Shown here: in pieces, positions 33,760 through 39,335 of the stretch | How positions within the stretch are numbered: position 1 is the stretch's first letter | How the letters are laid out: each line of letters starts with the position of its first letter | Assembly: GCA_902763555.1 (NCBI GenBank) | Contig: CACWSI010000003.1 | Location: 64,181-103,515 of the forward strand | Direction: 5' to 3' | Source of the DNA: an uncultured Erysipelotrichaceae bacterium | GTDB lineage: Bacteria; Bacillota_I; Bacilli_A; RFN20; CAG-826 | DNA length: 39,335 nucleotides | Notes under the pieces: generated by a model | The model's input: the letters and a program-made list of their open reading frames with translations, nothing else | What the model was told of the DNA's origin: nothing | Database searches by the model: none | Position numbers and translations under genes: made by a program

Positions 33760-34608
33760 CTATATTTTATGTTCTTTTAAGTAATCTTCATATCCCTGTT
33801 CTAAAGAAAGTCCAGAGTTGTAGTGGTGACCAACTTGTTTATCCGCTGGTGGGAACTTCATGTAATCACCGTAAAGGTTTCTTAAATATGTGTCATAGTC
33901 TTTAGGGACATAGGCTTCGATATCTTCAAATGGAACTTTGATGAATTCTCTAAAGATATTGGAGTCCATCGCCTCTCTTTTCATATTAAAACCAAAGAAG
34001 TTACCCGCCATAACGGAGTCTTCTAATGGGATTTTTCTTACTAACTTTTCAACGTGTTTATTACGCCAATGGGCAATATCGAAGACATAGAAAAGACCAG
34101 CAACGATATTAAGAACAATATCCTTGAAGAATGTTCTAGCGTGAACTTTTCTTCTAAGTGCTGGTAAATAACTTAAATATACTTGCCACCAGATGTGGTT
34201 GATTTTCTTTTTAAATGTTTCTCTTGGTTTGATTTCTTTTGAAAAGCCATCGATTGGGAAGATATCAATCCAAACACCATGATTAATACGATGTTGTTTA
34301 TATGTGTTTTCAATAAAGGTAGTGGATGAATCTCTTAACTTACCATAGTTATAGATATAGCAAGGATCAGTTTTGAATGTTTGAATAAAATATGGTGTAC
34401 CTTCAAACTCTGATTGAAGTTCAACGAACTTATCATAGTCTTTTCTTGGCATACCAACATCGATATCATCATCCCAAGGGATAAAGCCTTTGTGCCTAAT
34501 AGCACCAAGAGTGGAACCGCCCACTAAGAAATATTGCAGATTGTGCTTTTCACAAACTTTTATGAAGTATTTCAAAATGTTTAATTGTTTTTCTTGTAAA
34601 GCATTCAT
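33760..34608 (-). CDS. licD: LicD-family phosphotransferase
   Basis: This 282-residue protein shows the LicD signature: FLVGGSTLGAIRHKGFIPWDDDIDVG, with Trp45 and the metal-binding acidic cluster Asp46-Asp48/Asp50, then an aromatic-rich middle part and a C-terminal YLRNLYGDYMKFPP motif typical of LicD. Family members move phosphocholine or polyol phosphate from a CDP donor onto glycans. The human relatives fukutin and FKRP transfer ribitol phosphate from CDP-ribitol. Here the gene leads an operon that makes CDP-ribitol, so a ribitol-phosphate transferase is a good inference. No choline-uptake or choline-kinase genes (licA, licB, licC) are seen in the window. There is no ribosome binding site. 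A TATTCT -10 box lies 12 bases before the start. Confidence 0.92.
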   Translation of the reverse strand: MNALQEKQLNILKYFIKVCEKHNLQYFLVGGSTLGAIRHKGFIPWDDDIDVGMPRKDYDKFVELQSEFEGTPYFIQTFKTDPCYIYNYGKLRDSSTTFIENTYKQHRINHGVWIDIFPIDGFSKEIKPRETFKKKINHIWWQVYLSYLPALRRKVHARTFFKDIVLNIVAGLFYVFDIAHWRNKHVEKLVRKIPLEDSVMAGNFFGFNMKREAMDSNIFREFIKVPFEDIEAYVPKDYDTYLRNLYGDYMKFPPADKQVGHHYNSGLSLEQGYEDYLKEHKI

Positions 34609-34620
34609 AGCGATATAGAA

Positions 34621-34649
34621 AGAATAAACTTTAATTGCCTTTTTTGCAA
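34621..34649 (-). promoter_or_regulatory. Candidate promoter of the licD-tarIJ operon
   Basis: On the minus strand, TTGCAA (34649-34644) and TATTCT (34626-34621) have a 17-base spacer. The predicted leader before the licD ATG at 34608 is only about six bases. Confidence 0.5.
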
Positions 34650-34663
34650 CGCAAAGAGAACTA

Positions 34664-35278
34664 TTACTTCATCAAATAAGGCAACTTATTGACCTTTTTG
34701 AGATCAATTTCGTACTCTTCTTTTCCCTCTCTTGTAATAGAAACAATATGTTTATCATAGATAAATGACTTACATTGGTAGTCTTTACCTTTATATGTTT
34801 TTAATCCATTAAGTGGTAAGCCTGGTATTTCTCTAACTTTACCAACACTTAAACCCATACATTTAATCAAACTTTCTTTAGCACACCACAAATAGTAGAA
34901 GTCACTGTGCTCTTTAATCATCTTAGCTTCCGCTTCATTAAAGATTCTCACTAGTGAAGACATGTCTTTATTCTTAATTTCTTCAATGTCCACACCGATT
35001 TCCGCAGTGGAAACAACCATCAAAACATATTTACCAGAATGAGAAATATTAAAATATGGTCCATTAGCGAAATATGGTTTGCCGTTTTCATTTTTAAGTA
35101 ACTCTTCCCTAGATAATTGATTCTTCAAATACGAAGAAAGTAGTGACCTAATTTGATCAATTTCATTCGCATATCTCAAAGCTTTTTCTTTTTGACCAAC
35201 GGAAACATTTTCTAAAAGAAAACGGAAATGTTTCTTCCCTAAATCAGTATCAGCGACATATAGTTTGACTGTTTGCAT
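34664..35278 (-). CDS. Sfp-type 4'-phosphopantetheinyl transferase
   Basis: The 204-residue protein carries the ordered motifs of Sfp-like enzymes: GKPYF (residues 66-70), NISHSG (77-82), GVDIEEI with metal ligands Asp97 and Glu99, and YYLWCAKESLIK with Trp131, Lys134 and Glu135. It moves phosphopantetheine from coenzyme A to a conserved serine of a carrier protein. No polyketide, peptide synthetase or acyl carrier gene is in the window, so the partner is unknown. It might serve fatty-acid ACP. The length is slightly below the usual 220-240. A TATAAT box ends six bases before the ATG, with no ribosome binding site, so the mRNA should be leaderless. It is divergent from malQ. Confidence 0.93.
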   Translation of the reverse strand: MQTVKLYVADTDLGKKHFRFLLENVSVGQKEKALRYANEIDQIRSLLSSYLKNQLSREELLKNENGKPYFANGPYFNISHSGKYVLMVVSTAEIGVDIEEIKNKDMSSLVRIFNEAEAKMIKEHSDFYYLWCAKESLIKCMGLSVGKVREIPGLPLNGLKTYKGKDYQCKSFIYDKHIVSITREGKEEYEIDLKKVNKLPYLMK

Positions 35279-35284
35279 ACCTTT

Positions 35285-35312
35285 ATTATATAGCCCAAAA
35301 GTTTGTAAGCAA
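35285..35312 (-). promoter_or_regulatory. Leaderless promoter of the phosphopantetheinyl transferase gene
   Basis: On the minus strand, TTGCTT (35312-35307), a 16-base spacer and a perfect TATAAT (35290-35285). Six bases remain before the ATG at 35278, so transcription should begin on the start codon. Confidence 0.7.
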
Positions 35313-35318
35313 GCAGTT

Positions 35319-35347
35319 ACCCCTTTTTTCTTTTCTTAGAAAAGGGT
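35319..35347. other. Hairpin-forming A/T-rich inverted repeat between divergent promoters
   Basis: CCCTTTT (35321-35327) can pair with AAAAGGG (35340-35346). The right arm abuts a TAGACT -10 candidate (35347-35352), seven bases before the malQ ATG at 35360. It could be an operator or only a chance A/T-rich palindrome. Confidence 0.35.
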
Positions 35348-35359
35348 AGACTAATTTCT

Positions 35360-36678
35360 ATGAAAAAAAGAAATGTTGGTGTCTTACTTCCAGTATTCTC
35401 ATTACCAGGCAACCATGGAATAGGTGACTTTTCTCACTATGCCTTTGAATTTATTGATTGGTTAAAGAATCATAAATATCATTACTGGCAAATCTTACCA
35501 CTTAATCCAATTGGTCCCGCTAATTCACCATACATCACAGTATGCTCAGAAGCCTTTGATATTCGTTACATTTCTTTGGATAAATTAGTGGAACAAGGCT
35601 TACTTGATAATGTCCCTAAACATCATGCAGAAGCGGGTAGAGTTAACTATCAAGATGTTTTAACGTTTAAAGAAAAATACTTAAGACGTGCATATAAAAA
35701 CTCTAAGATTTCACTCAAAAAGTTTGTTAAAGAAAACCCATGGGTGAACGAGTACGCTAAATATTTAGTTCTTAAGAACATCAATGATAATAAGGTATGG
35801 AATCAATGGATTATTAAGAAGATTCCAAGCTTTGCGGAAGATGAAATCAACTTCCACATTTGGTGCCAGTTCATTGCCTTAAATCAATGGAATGACATTA
35901 AGAAATACGCGAATAAGAATGGTGTAAAGATTATCGCTGATTGCCCATTCTATGTTGGCCTCGATAGTGTGGATTGTTATTTAAATAAAGATGAGTTCAT
36001 GATGGATGAACACTATAACCCAACAGTTGTTTCTGGCTGCCCTCCTGATGCCTTCTCTGATGACGGTCAATTATGGGGAACACCAATCTATAACTTTGAA
36101 AAGATGAAAGAGAATAACTATAAGTTCTTAATTAATCGTATTGCTTGTTTAGCCAGTCGAGCGGACATTCTCCGTTTAGATCATTTCCGCGCTTTTGACA
36201 CATATTGTGTCATCCCAGCGGGAGATGAAAACGCTAGACGTGGGGAATGGAAGATTGGCCCTCGTAATGATTTCTTTGATAATTTATTTAATCAATATCC
36301 TAATATTAAGATTATCGCGGAAGACCTTGGTCTCCTCTTCGATAGTGTTCATGAATTAAGAAACTTGAAGAAAATAAAAATATCATCCTTTATCCAGGTA
36401 CTCATGATAACCAAACATTATATGGCTGGCTTAAATCCTTAGATAAAGAGCATAAAGATATATTAAGAAAAGAATATAAGGGCACTAAAGACCTATATGG
36501 TTCCTTGTTTAAAGATATATGGAATATGACAAGTCTTATCACAATTTTCCCTGTCCAAGACTTAATAAAATTAGATGATAAAGCAAGAATCAATCACCCT
36601 GGAACAGTGGGTCCACATAACTGGACATTCAAGTTTAAAAACATGAACTTCTTAGAAACTGTCAAATACGATAATTAG
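35360..36678 (+). pseudogene. malQ: 4-alpha-glucanotransferase (amylomaltase), frame broken by a deletion
   Basis: Residues 1-334 read as a normal GH77 enzyme: GNHGIGDFSHYAFEF, LPLNPIGPANSPY, DCPFYVGLDSVDC, nucleophile Asp274 (RLDHFRAF) and acid/base Glu321 (AEDLGLL). After ELRN, near 36363, the first frame gives about 25 unrelated residues and stops at 36442. A second frame continues the family sequence from KLEENKNIILYPGTHDN (near 36361) to a stop at 36676-36678, including the third catalytic Asp (THDN, 36406-36408). About 35-50 family residues between ELRN and KLEE are missing, so the break is a deletion of 3n+1 bases, not a one-base slip. The first product lacks the third acidic residue and should be inactive. 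A metagenome assembly error is the alternative. Working enzymes move glucan segments in maltodextrin metabolism. Confidence 0.85.
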
Positions 36679-36695
36679 TTTGACAGTTTTTTTGT
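36656..36695 (+). terminator. Rho-independent terminator overlapping the malQ 3' end
   Basis: AAACTGTCAAA (36656-36666) and TTTGACAGTTT (36679-36689) form a perfect 11-bp stem, followed by T-rich sequence. The left arm lies in the last codons of the shifted malQ frame, supporting 36678 as the original gene end. Confidence 0.85.
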
Positions 36696-36741
36696 TTTGT
36701 ATCTTTTGGCCCTGCGATTAATTTTTATCTAACTTTTGATA

Positions 36742-36750
36742 TGCTATAAT
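36742..36750 (+). promoter_or_regulatory. Extended -10 promoter of the phosphoesterase lipoprotein gene
   Basis: TGCTATAAT is an extended -10 element with a perfect TATAAT at 36745-36750. Nine bases follow before the ATG at 36760, and no ribosome binding site is present. Confidence 0.65.
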
Positions 36751-36759
36751 TTGAGCACT

Positions 36760-37728
36760 ATGAAAAACAAACTAACTGCATTGGCGTTTATTTCTTTGTT
36801 GGCTTTAACTGCCTGCGGAACAAAGAAATATCAGCCTCAAGATTACATCCTTAGTATGAATTACAAGGATGATTTCCGCATTTTACAGCTAACAGACATC
36901 CATCTTTCTGATAAGGATGATCAACAAACACAGTTCAAGTTTATGGATTTGCTCTATAAGGACGCTAACAATCCTGATCTTGTCGTGGTCACTGGTGACT
37001 TATTCACCTTCGCAAGTAAAGGTACTGCGAAAAGCTTATTAAACTATCTCGATGGTAAAGGTATTCCATGGACCGTTTGTTTTGGTAACCATGATGAACA
37101 ATGCTACTTCTCAGTAGACTGGTTAACCGAGACTCTTACCAAATTTGGTTCGAATTGTTTATTCAAAGATTTGCAAGATGACGCAGTCAATGGTAACTGC
37201 AACTTCGCCATTAACTTAATGAAAGATAACAAAGTCCATGACCAATTATTCATTATGGATAGTAACCGTTATAACTTCGACTTTAGCCAATTAGGTTATG
37301 ACTGCTTCAAACAAGATCAAATTGATTGGTATGAAAGTGTTGTTAACTATACCAAGGAACAAAATGGTGGTGCAGTCGTTAATTCCTTAATGTTCTATCA
37401 CATTCCATTACCAGAAGTTAATGCTGCTTGGGAAGAAGGTACAAAGATTTATGGCGAAAAAAGAGAAGCCTCTTGCCCACCAGATCATGATTATGGCTTC
37501 TTCAATAAAATTAAAGAATTAGGCTCCACAAAAGCGATGTTCTTTGGTCATGACCATATCAACAACTTCGAAGCTGATTATCAAGGTGTGAAGTTCTGCT
37601 ATGGCATTAAATCTACTGACCGTATTTATCACGATGATGATATGATGGGTTGCCAAACAATCACCATTCATGATGACCATTCATTAACAATTGATAGATA
37701 CTATCATACATATGCGGAGGTGAAGTAA
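36760..37728 (+). CDS. Calcineurin-like metallophosphoesterase lipoprotein
   Basis: The start is the ATG at 36760, giving a lipoprotein signal with lipobox LTAC (Cys19). An in-frame TTG at 36736 would put the TATAAT promoter inside the gene. The 322-residue protein has all metallophosphoesterase motifs: Asp46-x-His48 (LTDIH), Gly-Asp80 (VTGDLF), Gly-Asn110-His111-Asp112 (FGNHDE), the later His in FYHIP, and GHDH at 263-266. It should bind two metal ions and hydrolyse phosphomonoesters or diesters at the outer face of the membrane. The gene shares an operon with the membrane protein at 37730, whose ribosome binding site lies within its last codons. The substrate is unknown. Confidence 0.93.
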   Translation: MKNKLTALAFISLLALTACGTKKYQPQDYILSMNYKDDFRILQLTDIHLSDKDDQQTQFKFMDLLYKDANNPDLVVVTGDLFTFASKGTAKSLLNYLDGKGIPWTVCFGNHDEQCYFSVDWLTETLTKFGSNCLFKDLQDDAVNGNCNFAINLMKDNKVHDQLFIMDSNRYNFDFSQLGYDCFKQDQIDWYESVVNYTKEQNGGAVVNSLMFYHIPLPEVNAAWEEGTKIYGEKREASCPPDHDYGFFNKIKELGSTKAMFFGHDHINNFEADYQGVKFCYGIKSTDRIYHDDDMMGCQTITIHDDHSLTIDRYYHTYAEVK

Positions 37729-37729
37729 T

Positions 37730-38611
37730 ATGAGTAAGAAATTCTCTTTGATTGCTTTAGCAATTATTGCCGTCCTCGGCTCCTTAATGGCTTTTGCCGC
37801 TTCCAACTTATTCTTTACTGACGTTCCATATTTTGGTCCACACATTATGGACACTGCGATATTCAGCAGTTTCACCGCTTTATTCTTTGGTGCATACTTT
37901 GTGATGGGTGTGATGTATATTGTCCGTTCTTATTTAAAACCAAACATTCGTAAAAGAATGAGCAAGACATACTTAAAAACCACTATGGTTTTAGCGGGTT
38001 TAGGTTTAATCTTTGCGATTCTCTCTGGTGTGATTACTTATAAAGGTAATTTATTAGCCCCATATCCATTCCCAGGATTTTTAATCCTCATGTTAGTGGG
38101 TCACGCTCTTGTTTTGGGTGGTGCAATCTTCGCCTACTTAAAACCTGTTAAGGCTTTACCAGAAGATACAGAACAATTCAAAGTTGGCGCTAAACACGTC
38201 TTTTTCACCATGGGTTGGTTCTTATTCACCGCTTTAGCGTTCAACCGTTTTGGTGCATTCTTAACCATGCCACTTTACGTGGAACTTAGAAACTTCCACC
38301 TTACATTCTTATTCTATTTATTCTTATTAGTGCCAATGGCCATCTTAGTCAAAAAGGTCTTTGATGTCTATGAACTCAAATTAAATAGATTTGTCTATGT
38401 GATCGTGGTGTTCGCTATTAACTTAGTGTTATTCATCGCCGTCGCGATTATTGGTATGAACGATACAACGTTCGTTTCATCCTTATCACCTGCTATGCCA
38501 CTTGAAAGATTAGCCGCTAAGCCAGTGGAAATCATCATCCACTTCGCTTCTCAATTCGGCATCTTACTTGCTTGGTTAATTAGAGAAATCAAAGCGAAAA
38601 AAGCTAACTAA
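37730..38611 (+). CDS. Polytopic membrane protein of unknown function
   Basis: The 293-residue protein has about eight membrane helices (roughly residues 7-27, 43-65, 84-105, 117-138, 158-178, 190-210, 220-243, 265-287) joined by short basic loops. I do not recognise the family and see no catalytic or transport motif. A GGAGG at 37716-37720, inside the end of the phosphoesterase gene, precedes the ATG by nine bases, and only one base separates the two genes, so they are co-translated. A joint role in envelope or nucleotide/phosphate metabolism is plausible from context only. Its 3' end overlaps the convergent bioY gene by eight bases. Confidence 0.85.
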   Translation: MSKKFSLIALAIIAVLGSLMAFAASNLFFTDVPYFGPHIMDTAIFSSFTALFFGAYFVMGVMYIVRSYLKPNIRKRMSKTYLKTTMVLAGLGLIFAILSGVITYKGNLLAPYPFPGFLILMLVGHALVLGGAIFAYLKPVKALPEDTEQFKVGAKHVFFTMGWFLFTALAFNRFGAFLTMPLYVELRNFHLTFLFYLFLLVPMAILVKKVFDVYELKLNRFVYVIVVFAINLVLFIAVAIIGMNDTTFVSSLSPAMPLERLAAKPVEIIIHFASQFGILLAWLIREIKAKKAN

Positions 38612-39125
38612 TTCGTTTGTTTAAAATAGAAACAACTAAAACCGCAATTACGATTTTAGCAATATCAAAAGGTACATAAGGCACTACTGCAATAAGTAGT
38701 GCTTTTTGTATATCAAAATGTAAATATAACGCTAAGAATAAAGCGCCAATAAAATAACAAATAATTAAGGAAACTACACACGCGATAGACATTCTTAAGA
38801 ATTGGTTCTTAATTGGTAATTTATTTAAGAAATATAAGATTGGAGTAATAACCACGAATGAGATTACAAAGCCAAATGTTGGAGTGACACCAGCATTAAA
38901 ACCAGCGTAGACGGGGATGAATAAACCGATTAATAAATATAATCCAGTAATGATAATGCCATCGTAAAAAGTCGAAATAGTTAAACCAATGATAAAGACC
39001 ATCAATAACTGTAATGAGACTTTAATATTATCCCCTAATGGGATGGAGAACATGCCAATCACACAGAGCATGGCGAGCATGATGGCGTTTTTTGTAATGC
39101 GCTTAATAGTGTTCGTGTTTTTCAT
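38604..39125 (-). CDS. bioY: Biotin transporter substrate-binding component BioY
   Basis: This 173-residue protein has about six membrane helices. It carries BioY family features: IGMFSIPLGDNIKVSLQLLMVFIIGL near the N-terminus (typical P-x-P/T-x-Q core), YDGIIITGLYLLIGLFIPVYAGFNAG, and TPTFGFVISFV, the counterpart of the GPTGGYL segment. BioY binds biotin and works alone or with an energy-coupling factor module (EcfA, EcfA', EcfT), which is not in this window. An intact TATAAT lies ten bases upstream of the ATG and no ribosome binding site is seen. Biotin import would fit a host-associated bacterium lacking its own biotin synthesis (inference). Confidence 0.9.
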   Translation of the reverse strand: MKNTNTIKRITKNAIMLAMLCVIGMFSIPLGDNIKVSLQLLMVFIIGLTISTFYDGIIITGLYLLIGLFIPVYAGFNAGVTPTFGFVISFVVITPILYFLNKLPIKNQFLRMSIACVVSLIICYFIGALFLALYLHFDIQKALLIAVVPYVPFDIAKIVIAVLVVSILNKRIS

Positions 39126-39135
39126 AACCCGAACT

Positions 39136-39141
39136 ATTATA
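39136..39141 (-). promoter_or_regulatory. -10 box of the bioY promoter
   Basis: Perfect TATAAT on the minus strand (39141-39136). The ATG follows after ten bases, predicting a leader of only a few bases. The -35 is weak (TTCACC about 16 bases upstream). Confidence 0.55.
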
Positions 39142-39193
39142 GAACAAATTTAAAATTGGTGAAGATTTTATATTCAGTTTTTTGATGTTTTGT

Positions 39194-39199
39194 TATAAT
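39194..39199 (+). promoter_or_regulatory. -10 box before the last gene
   Basis: Perfect TATAAT at 39194-39199, eleven bases before the ATG at 39211. A weak AAGGG (39200-39204) might act as a ribosome binding site. No good -35 was found. Confidence 0.45.
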
Positions 39200-39210
39200 A
39201 AGGGTTAGGT

Positions 39211-39335
39211 ATGGCAGTTCGTTATCTAATCCTTAAGCACGTTTCGCTAGGATATGGAATTTTACTTAAAAGAGAACCAAACGACATCGGGCGTGTCTTT
39301 TTTGCTGACGATAGAAATGTGAAAAACATTGTTTT
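39211..39335 (+). CDS. Start of an unidentified gene, 3' end outside window
   Basis: An open frame from ATG 39211 runs off the right edge without a stop (41 full codons), beginning MAVRYLILKHVSLGYGILL and containing GRVFFADDRNVKNIV. It stands just downstream of a TATAAT box and is not explained by any gene on the other strand, so it is probably a real gene. The piece is too short to assign a family. Confidence 0.5.
   Translation, partial: MAVRYLILKHVSLGYGILLKREPNDIGRVFFADDRNVKNIV

Noticed and set aside
36736-36759. TTG start for the phosphoesterase
   Set aside because: The TATAAT promoter would be inside the gene, and the lipoprotein signal fits the ATG at 36760.
1-39335. Reassigned UGA codon (mycoplasma code)
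   Set aside because: Trp is TGG throughout conserved motifs, and TGA serves as the stop in tarJ.
1-39335. Mobile elements, CRISPR arrays, rRNA or tRNA genes
   Set aside because: No transposase or integrase frame, no regularly spaced direct repeats, and no cloverleaf or rRNA-like stretch was seen in the intergenic regions.

Overview
The window (39,335 bases, low to moderate GC) looks like chromosome of an uncultured low-GC Gram-positive bacterium, probably a Bacilli or Mollicutes-related gut lineage such as the RF39 or Acholeplasma-like groups. Reasons: many lipoproteins with a clear lipobox, GGAGG ribosome binding sites, TTGACA/TATAAT-like promoters with 17-base spacers, Rho-independent terminators, and mollicute-like oversized oligopeptide transporter subunits. 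Tryptophan is encoded by TGG and TGA is used as a stop (for example in tarJ), so the genetic code is the standard one and the mycoplasma code is excluded. The taxon assignment is inference from gene style, not from a marker gene. No rRNA, tRNA, insertion sequence, prophage or CRISPR array was seen, and no stretch over 300 bases lacks a gene.

Left part (1-5.8 kb): the end of a secreted M13 (neprilysin/PepO) metallopeptidase, a GNAT acetyltransferase, a large lipoprotein with a Ser/Thr stalk, a bacterial Ig-like domain and about 113-residue degenerate repeats, and a small membrane protein.

Peptide-acquisition region (5.8-20.8 kb): one transcription unit holds a 1,382-residue cell-surface subtilase, a 995-residue oligopeptide-binding lipoprotein and a third lipoprotein with a Big_2-like domain. 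It ends at a strong terminator. A second unit, with its own promoter and a structured 5' leader, encodes the ABC transporter core OppB-OppC-OppD-OppF. OppC carries about 350-400 extra extracytoplasmic residues. OppD and OppF each carry a Lys/Glu/Ala-rich helical insertion, at different points of the ATPase fold. The arrangement suggests proteins are cut outside the cell by the subtilase (and perhaps the M13 enzyme) and the peptides imported.

Middle region (20.8-31.7 kb): a membrane-anchored type B carboxylesterase, a PTPS-related/YfhO-like polytopic membrane protein, a DUF1295 methyltransferase/reductase-like protein, a GPH-type sugar symporter with a long charged tail, and a two-gene unit of a single-pass surface protein with four to five about 110-residue repeats and an MscS channel.

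Right part (31.7-39.3 kb): a leftward operon licD-tarI-tarJ-DUF1294 that should make CDP-ribitol and transfer polyol or choline phosphate to a surface glycan, a Sfp-type phosphopantetheinyl transferase, a malQ gene broken by a deletion/frameshift, a lipoprotein phosphoesterase with a membrane partner, bioY, and the start of an unidentified gene.

A recurring feature is that many first genes of transcripts have a -10 box only 6-10 bases before the start codon and no ribosome binding site, which predicts leaderless mRNAs. Internal genes and the protease/transport genes mostly use strong GGAGG sites.
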